This document shows positions 24,343 through 30,027 of a stretch of 30,027 nt of DNA, one piece after another. This DNA comes from an uncultured Bacteroidales bacterium (GTDB taxonomy: Bacteria > Bacteroidota > Bacteroidia > Bacteroidales > WCHB1-69), in contig CALECM010000063.1 in NCBI GenBank assembly GCA_937949745.1, positions 1 through 30,027 on the forward strand, given 5' to 3'. Each line of letters begins with the position of its first letter. Within the stretch, counting starts at the first letter, position 1. The notes under the pieces are model-generated. The model did no database searches, had not been told where the DNA came from, and was given only the letters and a program-made list of their open reading frames with translations. A program made the translations under genes and the position numbers.

Positions 24343-26415
24343 TTATATATTCATTTTACAGCGTATTCCTCCCCTCACCCAGATACCGGGTTGTTCCAGG
24401 TCTCCCAAATCAAAATATTTCTGATTCAAGACATTGGATATATCCAGGTAAAAATTAAGTATCTTATAAGTATACTGTATTCTGATATCCAGTAACCAGT
24501 AATCAGGAAATGTTGCCAGCCGGCCTTCCGGATTTTGTTTATAAGATGTATATTCGCCCTTCCTTTTATTATAGGAAAGGGCATAATCCATTTCCAGGCC
24601 TTTTATGATCCGGTGTCCGAAACGCAACGTCAGCCGGTGGATAAGATGATCTAAGGTATAACGCGACTGGTATCCTTTACTTTCTTTATTCGAATTTAAA
24701 TAGGAATACTGGAGAATTACATGGGAGATAAAGAAATCAGAATTAACATGATTACGGGGAAAATACTCCAGCATGATTTCAGCACCCAGGAACCGGATAT
24801 CGGTATGATTAACAGTCCGCCACAGATAATCCGTATCCGATTTGATGTAATCGATCATATGGATTCCCCAGCGGTTGAATAAAGCGATATTGGCATTCAG
24901 GTAAGCCGGTAAGGCCCGTTGCTTCCTCCATTTCACGTTAAAGCCCATTTCCACGGTATAAGCTTTCTCCGGCAGAAGATCGGGATTACCCTGTATGTCA
25001 CCCGTTTTGTAATAAAGATCCGTAAACGTCGGCATCCTCATCGTCCCGGAGCCGGAAAGATAAATCTTCTCCGTAATGAAATGGCGGCCTATGGACCGGG
25101 GCTTGAAACGATAGGATACATATCCGGCGGGCAGGAAATAGATCTTCTTTTTAATATCGGTAAAATGCTGAATCAGTAAAGTAAGCTCGGCTTCCCATCC
25201 TTTCCGCGTATAATATTGGGAAGCTGATATACCTATGTTACCCCGTGTACGACGATGGGTGTAGAAAATACTGTCCTTATAGGAAGAGATCGGTTCTCCC
25301 AATTCATATCCGAGTGATGTGCTGACAATATCTTCCAGACGAATATCCGCGCTTAGGGAGGTTTTACCGGCTATGGTGCGAAAGGCCAGAAAGAAATTTG
25401 CTCCGCCGATCTGGGTCCGGTGATAATTATTTTTTTTCGGATCCTGTGCTTTTACCAATTCAAAACAATCCATATTATTCCGGTAATAAACAGACGGAGA
25501 CCATTCCACTTTTCCTTTATGAATCCATTTTACGCTGGTCAGGAATGTATGAAGGGATTCATACTGATCGGGGAAACGCAAGGAATAAAAACCATTGGCT
25601 CCGTATTGTTTGCCGGAGTAACCCGCCTGGAATTGCAATTCTCCTCTTTTAAAATGACCTATCGTTTGATAATAGGCATTCGTGATATTGAAATCGGTAT
25701 TGTGGATATACCCGTCGGATTGAGTGTAATTTACCGACAATAAATGGGAGAAAGGACCGGTACTGATATTGAGTGCGGCACTTGTATTCAGTAATCCGTA
25801 CATTCCTCCGGTAAGTTCCATGGCCACGGAATTGACGGTATCCGGACGGGTAATAATATTAATCAATCCCGAAAAAGGAGAAGTACCGTAAAGAAATGCC
25901 GTGGTATTGTTGTAAAGCTCGATTTTGTTGATAATCCCCGGTGTAACAGGAAGGTTAAGGGTGTAATGCCCGGTTTGGGGATCGGTGAAATTAATACCGT
26001 TTAAAAGGACCATGGTCTGGTCGAAATTGCCCCCTCTGTAGCTTATATCAGCCTGAACGCCAAGAGGGCCGCGGCGCCGGATATCAATGCCCTGCAATTG
26101 GTTCAAAAGGTCATTGAGATCCTGGACGGGGACTCGCTCAATCTCTTGTTTGGTGAGTGAAACCTGTAATAAAGTACTTTCCAGTTGTTGCGTATCAGGG
26201 CTTTCTTCCGCCGACACTAAAATTTCCTTAAGGACATGTGACGATGAATCCGGCTGGCTTTGTGCCGCTCCTTTGGTAGGTTTGCCGATAAACGAACATC
26301 CCATCGCAATAGCCGATATCACGACCAGTTTGTGTAAAGAGTTGAATACCGCGTATTTTTTCCGGCTCCATCGCTTAAAATGGGTAATCTTTACCTTTTG
26401 ATAATTTTTTCTCAT
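24343..26415 (-). CDS. TonB-dependent outer-membrane receptor, BtuB-like
   Basis: 690 aa. The N-terminus is unusually long and basic (FKRWSRKKYAVFNSLHK) before the hydrophobic signal core VVISAIAMGCSF, with cleavage near AAQSQ. A TonB-box-like EILVSAEE follows, then a plug domain (VQDLNDLLNQLQGIDIRRRG ... GTSPFSGLINIITRP) and a 22-strand-type barrel to the end. No carboxypeptidase-like N-terminal domain and no SusD partner are present, so it is not a SusC glycan transporter. Size and plug style suit a small-ligand receptor such as BtuB for cobamides. I recall similar WSRK.YA.F.SL extensions on Bacteroidales B12-type receptors. No cobalamin riboswitch is visible upstream. Confidence 0.82.
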   Translation of the reverse strand: MRKNYQKVKITHFKRWSRKKYAVFNSLHKLVVISAIAMGCSFIGKPTKGAAQSQPDSSSHVLKEILVSAEESPDTQQLESTLLQVSLTKQEIERVPVQDLNDLLNQLQGIDIRRRGPLGVQADISYRGGNFDQTMVLLNGINFTDPQTGHYTLNLPVTPGIINKIELYNNTTAFLYGTSPFSGLINIITRPDTVNSVAMELTGGMYGLLNTSAALNISTGPFSHLLSVNYTQSDGYIHNTDFNITNAYYQTIGHFKRGELQFQAGYSGKQYGANGFYSLRFPDQYESLHTFLTSVKWIHKGKVEWSPSVYYRNNMDCFELVKAQDPKKNNYHRTQIGGANFFLAFRTIAGKTSLSADIRLEDIVSTSLGYELGEPISSYKDSIFYTHRRTRGNIGISASQYYTRKGWEAELTLLIQHFTDIKKKIYFLPAGYVSYRFKPRSIGRHFITEKIYLSGSGTMRMPTFTDLYYKTGDIQGNPDLLPEKAYTVEMGFNVKWRKQRALPAYLNANIALFNRWGIHMIDYIKSDTDYLWRTVNHTDIRFLGAEIMLEYFPRNHVNSDFFISHVILQYSYLNSNKESKGYQSRYTLDHLIHRLTLRFGHRIIKGLEMDYALSYNKRKGEYTSYKQNPEGRLATFPDYWLLDIRIQYTYKILNFYLDISNVLNQKYFDLGDLEQPGIWVRGGIRCKMNI

Positions 26416-26451
26416 AACATAAGTTTTTAGTGATTAATAGATTAATAATTC

Positions 26452-26473
26452 CGCTTTATTTTCAAATAAAGCG
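26452..26473. promoter_or_regulatory. Perfect 10-bp inverted repeat at the receptor promoter
   Basis: CGCTTTATTT and AAATAAAGCG flank a 2-base centre (TC). The repeat begins 2 bases downstream (on the minus strand) of the -7 element and spans the expected transcription start, so it is placed like a repressor operator. A hairpin in the 5' leader is the alternative. No T run follows, so it is unlikely to be a terminator of tetR. Confidence 0.6.
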
Positions 26474-26474
26474 T

Positions 26475-26483
26475 GCAAATGTA
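26475..26483 (-). promoter_or_regulatory. -7 promoter element of the TonB receptor gene
   Basis: The minus strand reads TACATTTGC, an exact TAnnTTTG match, 60 bases before the receptor start codon. It lies beyond the tetR stop codon, so the receptor probably has a promoter of its own. No good -33 box is visible. Confidence 0.6.
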
Positions 26484-26503
26484 GAAAAAAAGTTATCAGT
26501 GAG

Positions 26504-27097
26504 CTATTCGCTCCAAATCATTTTTTTAAGGAATTCTTTGTACCCTGTCATGAATTCCTCGCTGAACTGATCGGGAGCGTAGATATATTCCCATATTAGT
26601 CCCTTTAAGAAAGCGTTGACCGTAAACAAAGAATTTCGTTCATCCTTAGCCGGTATTCTTTTACCAAAATACCTGAAAATCAGTAACTGACGGTTTTTAT
26701 ACCGGGAATTATCAAATTTGGTTCTGAGAAATTCTTTAACAACCGGTTGAAATATGAGGCGGTAGTAGAGCTGAAATTCTTCTCTCCGTGTGATCAACAT
26801 AGCAAAAAAATCATCAAGGAATTTTACCGCTTCTTCATCCGTTACTTCTCCGTCCCGGTCCGGATCGATGATTTCGGCAAATTCTTCACTCAGGGTTTCC
26901 ATAATATTTTGAAGCAGATCATCTTTACTTTCGAAGTAATTGTAGAGAAGACCTTTTGAAATTCCGGCAGTTTTACCGATCTGACTGATCGAGGTATTAT
27001 CATAACCCTGCTCGGCAAATAATTTAAGCGCTGTATTTTTAATTAAAGATCGTTTGCTTTCCCTTATTTCCTCATATTGGGCTTCGGTCCGTGGCAT
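26504..27097 (-). CDS. TetR/AcrR-family transcriptional regulator
   Basis: 197 aa from MPRTEAQYEEIRE. The N-terminal helix-turn-helix is clear: LIKNTALKLFAEQGYDNTSI, then SQIGKTAGISKGLLYNYFES (about 38-57). The C-terminal half is an all-helical ligand and dimerisation domain, with LYYRLIFQPVVKEFLRTKF in the middle. The ligand is unknown. An ATG at 27160 would extend the protein across its own promoter and palindrome, so 27097 is preferred. The operator-like palindrome over its -7 element suggests autorepression. It lies between the kam genes and the TonB receptor, all on the minus strand. Confidence 0.92.
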   Translation of the reverse strand: MPRTEAQYEEIRESKRSLIKNTALKLFAEQGYDNTSISQIGKTAGISKGLLYNYFESKDDLLQNIMETLSEEFAEIIDPDRDGEVTDEEAVKFLDDFFAMLITRREEFQLYYRLIFQPVVKEFLRTKFDNSRYKNRQLLIFRYFGKRIPAKDERNSLFTVNAFLKGLIWEYIYAPDQFSEEFMTGYKEFLKKMIWSE

Positions 27098-27121
27098 GAT
27101 AAGAAGATTACGTAATTTTAT

Positions 27122-27139
27122 TGACTGAATGTTCAGACA
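27122..27139. promoter_or_regulatory. TetR-type operator palindrome over the tetR promoter
   Basis: TGACTGAATGTTCAGACA is an 18-base inverted repeat: half sites TGACTGAA and TTCAGACA match at 7 of 8 positions around a 2-base centre. Length and sequence are typical of TetR-family operators. It overlaps the end of the -7 element and the expected start of transcription, 25 bases before the start codon. Confidence 0.75.
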
Positions 27140-27145
27140 AAAATA
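27138..27145 (-). promoter_or_regulatory. -7 promoter element of tetR
   Basis: The minus strand reads TATTTTTG, matching TAnnTTTG. The implied leader is about 33 bases. The remaining intergenic DNA (27146-27344) up to the kamC stop is A/T-rich and shows no gene and no clear terminator. Confidence 0.6.
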
Positions 27146-27344
27146 GTCTAAATTATACAATTAGCTATATCTGAAAGAGAAAAAAGATCGATATAGTATC
27201 AATTCTGGCTGTATACAATTATTGATTAACCTGTATTATCGATTAAAAAACTACTCTTGCATTCGATTAGCCAACTCCTAAATGGGTAATTTAAGATATT
27301 AGCAAGACTATCAAACTTAAATATGATTTACAGTATATATTTTA

Positions 27345-28730
27345 TCACTTCTCTCCTACCATATCCTTAGCCATCTGCAGAAATTCCCGGTCAACATCGA
27401 AAATCTCGGCGATTTTGAGGGCTTCCATAGGAACATCGTCACTGCTGGTTTCTACCAGGGAAAAATCCATATAATCGTTCAATGTGTGAGGTGTAATATT
27501 CTTTGTAATACCGTCAATAGTCAGTCCTTTTACCCGCAACTTACGTGCAGAATTAAAACTGCCGCTGTAATGGGTACTGATCAGGCACATGACATGATAT
27601 TCCGACATAATCCGGATAAAGGCGCTTACGATTGCTTTACCTTCTTCCGGATTGGTGGTACGGGCTAATTCATCGATCAGAACAAGTAATTTTTTACCAT
27701 TTTTTGCTTTCCTGATTATCTGGTTGACCCTTATTATTTCTTCTGCAAAAGAAGAGAGACCGTTAACCTCTGAATGATGGTCGCCTATACTGACCGATAC
27801 TTCGTCTACCATCATCACGGCCGCTTCTTCTGCCGGTACATAAAACCCGAATTGGAAGAGATACTGTGATAATGCCACAGTTTTCAGCAATACTGTTTTC
27901 CCCGACATATTTGCTCCCGTGATAAGGCATGGAGCGGAATAGAGATCAATATCAATCGCCTGGAATTCCTTGGAAGATTCTCTTAGGATATTCTGAACAG
28001 CCGGATTAAATAACCGGATATAACTGGTTTTTTCATTGGATATTACGGGTTTACTAAAACCTAAAGCCAGGGCTTGGGCGGCTTTGCTCCATAAAATATC
28101 CAGCAAACCAATCTGATCTAAATTATACTCCAATAATTTTTGGTACGGAAAAAGCTTTTCAGCAAGATCAGTCCGTATAAGATCTTCCCGCTTTATACTT
28201 TCCCAACGGTATTCTTCCGCTTTCTCCGGATCTGGAGCGGAACTTATTTTCTTCCTCAGTTTTTCCAATTCAGGATCATAGGAAGAATAGATATAGAAAT
28301 GCGGGATACCAGTATTCTCTGGATCTAGCAAACGGATGACCGGTTCAGCATCGGTTATCGGGACGGATGTAAAATCAGTATCTTTCAAATAAACGGTTAT
28401 CTGCCGGGTGAGCAGACAAAATTTCTTGATCTCGAAAAGTTCTATATCATCCAATACCTGTTTTTGTCCCAGACGGGTAATCGTTGAAGAGATATCGTTG
28501 ATCTCCTGTAAAGTACGGTTAATCAAACGGATGGCTGCAGCATTTTTTTCCTGTTTCAAAAACAGGATATTTTCTTCCAATAGGTCCAATTCCCTTTGCA
28601 GGACAGCAGCATCAGTAATGAACGTCTGGTGCAATAATCGCTTTCGTCCCACAGGAGATTGAAGTTGAAGATGTTCATAGATGAACTTCAAACCACTAAC
28701 TTCCTGCAGACATGTTTTAAATGATTTCAT
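27345..28730 (-). CDS. kamC: KamC: MutS-like ATPase, lysine 5,6-aminomutase reactivation
   Basis: 461 aa. The C-terminal half is a MutS-family ATPase: Walker A GANMSGKT at 272-279, SIGDHHSEVNGLSSFAEE at 314-331, Walker B LLVLIDELARTTNPEEG with D353/E354, and STH at 385-387. The N-terminal half has MutS-like lever helices but no mismatch-binding domain and no Smr domain, so it is neither MutS nor MutS2. Directly after kamA and kamB it matches KamC, the ATPase that with KamB is associated with restoring the B12- and PLP-dependent lysine 5,6-aminomutase (KamDE) in lysine-fermenting anaerobes. It may be misnamed as a DNA repair protein in automatic annotation. kamD and kamE do not follow it here. 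Confidence 0.87.
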   Translation of the reverse strand: MKSFKTCLQEVSGLKFIYEHLQLQSPVGRKRLLHQTFITDAAVLQRELDLLEENILFLKQEKNAAAIRLINRTLQEINDISSTITRLGQKQVLDDIELFEIKKFCLLTRQITVYLKDTDFTSVPITDAEPVIRLLDPENTGIPHFYIYSSYDPELEKLRKKISSAPDPEKAEEYRWESIKREDLIRTDLAEKLFPYQKLLEYNLDQIGLLDILWSKAAQALALGFSKPVISNEKTSYIRLFNPAVQNILRESSKEFQAIDIDLYSAPCLITGANMSGKTVLLKTVALSQYLFQFGFYVPAEEAAVMMVDEVSVSIGDHHSEVNGLSSFAEEIIRVNQIIRKAKNGKKLLVLIDELARTTNPEEGKAIVSAFIRIMSEYHVMCLISTHYSGSFNSARKLRVKGLTIDGITKNITPHTLNDYMDFSLVETSSDDVPMEALKIAEIFDVDREFLQMAKDMVGEK

Positions 28731-28794
28731 ACGATTTATTTTTTAGCGCACTGATTCTCCTGAATCTCCGTTACTTCTGTTTCATCTGAGAGCA

Positions 28795-29814
28795 TTAGCA
28801 TGATAAATTGTCTGATTTAATATTATATACCGGAATATGGAGACATTCTTTCAAACTCTCCTTCAGTTTTTCAGAATCTAAAATATATCCCGCAGGTGAA
28901 ACCGGATTAATGCAAACGGCGATCAGTTTTGTTTTAAGGAGCACTTTGATCTTACCTCCTTTTTTCAAAAAAGCATTAACGGATTCCGGACTTGCGAAAA
29001 TACGGGTAAAGTCCTTTACGATCAATACCAGATCGGTTATGTTCTTCTGGAGGCGCAAAGTATCTAATAATTTATCGCTCACCGCGCCGCTGACAAACAG
29101 TTTATTCCCATATTCAGAAAGCTTTTCTTTGTATTGGCCTATCAGGAAGGTGGAGGGAATATGCAGATTATGAAGATTTCCTTCCTCATCGATGCTCCGG
29201 ATTCCGTTTTCTATTTCGAGAAGTTCATCCTGTAACGGTGTATCATATTGAGGAAGATTGATCAGGGAATACATGAATTTGGTTTTCCTTACCAGTTCGG
29301 GAATATTGGGCGATAACGCGGCTCCCGTTGTGAGAATAATACTTTCAGTGACCGAAGGGGAACCGAAACTACGCCGGGACAAAGCGCCATCCACTAATGT
29401 AATATCTACCCGGTACTTTTCCATATCCCGGACCACTTTTTTAAGCCATCCAGTATTGCCGGGTCCGGAAAGGATAATCTTCCCTTTTACTTTTACCCTG
29501 CCGGTAATAAGTCTGCCTAAGGCCGTTTGTTGTGTAGAAACATCCAGGATTTCCGACACCAGTTGCTTTTCATGGTAATGCTTTTCGGAAGTAGCGAAAA
29601 CCATATTTTCGAATAATTCTATTTCGGGTTTATGCGTACTGGTCACCTGGTCCGTGGTCTCTCCGTCTATTCCGACAGAAGTAACCGCTATCGGCCTGTT
29701 GATTTGATGAATCCTGCGAATAATATAATTCAGCGTTTCGGTCTTGCCGGTATTTTTTTCCATACCCACAATCGACAGGCTTTTATATTGTAATATGTCC
29801 TCAATGAAGGGCAT
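28795..29814 (-). CDS. kamB: KamB: P-loop subunit of aminomutase reactivation
   Basis: 339 aa. A P-loop near the N-terminus, SIVGMEKNTGKTETLNY with GMEKNTGKT at 17-25, resembles SIMIBI/MobB-like GTP or ATP binding folds. A second conserved stretch is IILSGPGNTGWLKKVV, followed by VDITLVDGALSRRSFGSP. It is assigned as KamB by its place between kamA and kamC and by these features. It is thought to work with KamC on KamDE, whose adenosylcobalamin is lost or inactivated during turnover. It begins 1 base after the kamA stop codon; kamC follows after a 64-base gap. Confidence 0.83.
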   Translation of the reverse strand: MPFIEDILQYKSLSIVGMEKNTGKTETLNYIIRRIHQINRPIAVTSVGIDGETTDQVTSTHKPEIELFENMVFATSEKHYHEKQLVSEILDVSTQQTALGRLITGRVKVKGKIILSGPGNTGWLKKVVRDMEKYRVDITLVDGALSRRSFGSPSVTESIILTTGAALSPNIPELVRKTKFMYSLINLPQYDTPLQDELLEIENGIRSIDEEGNLHNLHIPSTFLIGQYKEKLSEYGNKLFVSGAVSDKLLDTLRLQKNITDLVLIVKDFTRIFASPESVNAFLKKGGKIKVLLKTKLIAVCINPVSPAGYILDSEKLKESLKECLHIPVYNIKSDNLSC

Positions 29815-29815
29815 T

Positions 29816-30027
29816 TTAGTGCCTTTTCTTACGCGCCAGATTTTCAGGTTCCAGAGCTAGCCGGTCTCCCCTAAGAAGTCCTGCCACACCTTCCGCTTCA
29901 TCATTTTTATCGCTGCATCCTTCACAATTGCATTCGTTTACATAATCCAAAGGCTCCGTATAGGTAGTAATAACACCTTCAAAATTGCGAAGCACTACCC
30001 TACCCGGACTTTGAGAGATGACATAAG
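29816..30027 (-). CDS. kamA: KamA, lysine 2,3-aminomutase (C-terminal part)
   Basis: Only the last 70 codons are in the window; the gene runs off the right edge. The end reads YVISQSPGRVVLRNFEGVIT and goes on to TYTEPLDYVNECNCEGCSDK. The CxCxxC triad (third to last cysteines of the zinc site) matches the C-terminal zinc ligands of lysine 2,3-aminomutase, which in the known structure join a cysteine of the neighbouring subunit. The enzyme is a radical-SAM, PLP-dependent mutase making L-beta-lysine, the first step of lysine fermentation. The radical-SAM CxxxCxxC motif lies outside the window. The stop is 1 base from the kamB start. Confidence 0.92.
   Translation of the reverse strand, partial: YVISQSPGRVVLRNFEGVITTYTEPLDYVNECNCEGCSDKNDEAEGVAGLLRGDRLALEPENLARKKRH

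Noticed and set aside
26452..26473. Rho-independent terminator of tetR
   Set aside because: The inverted repeat is followed by no T run on the minus strand and lies after the receptor's -7 element, so a promoter-linked role fits better.
26416..26503. Cobalamin riboswitch before the BtuB-like receptor
   Set aside because: The gap is under 90 bases and lacks the conserved B12 box, so no riboswitch can be supported.
27098..27160. Longer start for tetR
   Set aside because: It would place the coding sequence over the -7 element and the operator palindrome, and adds residues not typical of TetR proteins.
27345..28730. DNA mismatch repair MutS or MutS2
   Set aside because: Only the ATPase core is shared. 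The mismatch-recognition and Smr domains are missing, and the gene sits in a kam operon.

Overview
The window is one end of a contig from a member of the Bacteroidetes, most likely Bacteroidales. The evidence is a PorX-type regulator, a Bacteroidetes-type putative porin, a DUF4199 protein, and many promoters with the Bacteroidetes -7 motif TAnnTTTG in place of sigma70 boxes. The first 26 bases are an Illumina sequencing adapter, so the left edge is a library artefact. The right edge cuts through kamA, a gene of lysine fermentation as known from Fusobacterium and Porphyromonas. This fits an anaerobic, amino-acid-fermenting Bacteroidales.

Layout. 27-749 is AT-rich with no gene. 750-2300 (+) is porX, convergent with a two-gene minus-strand unit (DUF4199 membrane protein, then a polyprenyl-phosphate-type glycosyltransferase). 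4412-8042 (+) holds an acyl-activating enzyme/acyl carrier/PlsC fusion followed by a GNAT-fold acyltransferase, a lipid-related pair. 8043-8707 is a convergent gap filled with a roughly 200-bp tandem repeat whose units carry REP-like imperfect palindromes. 8708-12407 (-) carries moxR, a DUF58 gene, rplS with a hairpin terminator, a PEMT/ICMT-type membrane methyltransferase and methylmalonyl-CoA epimerase. 12582-14164 (+) is ruvX-def-lipoprotein. 14161-15713 (-) is a multi-pass membrane protein and rnhB.

15810-24335 (+) is a porin followed by a tight run: class II fumarase, a fused NfnA-NfnB-type flavoprotein, a short malic enzyme and radA. Fumarase and malic enzyme link fumarate, malate and pyruvate and make NAD(P)H. 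The Nfn-type protein would balance NADPH, NADH and ferredoxin, so these three form a plausible redox module.

24343-30027 (-) is a BtuB-like TonB-dependent receptor, a TetR regulator with a clear operator-like palindrome over its own promoter, and the lysine-aminomutase genes kamC, kamB and kamA (partial). KamB and KamC are ATPases that look like MutS/P-loop proteins but belong to the B12-dependent lysine 5,6-aminomutase system. A B12-type receptor nearby fits, although kamD and kamE are not next to kamC here.

I found no CRISPR array, rRNA, tRNA, prophage, transposase or recognisable defence system. The most unusual points are the lipid-synthesis fusion with its GNAT partner (possible ceramide synthesis), the REP-like tandem array, the redox operon with a single-chain Nfn, and the receptor/TetR/kam neighbourhood with two different palindromes at two promoters.
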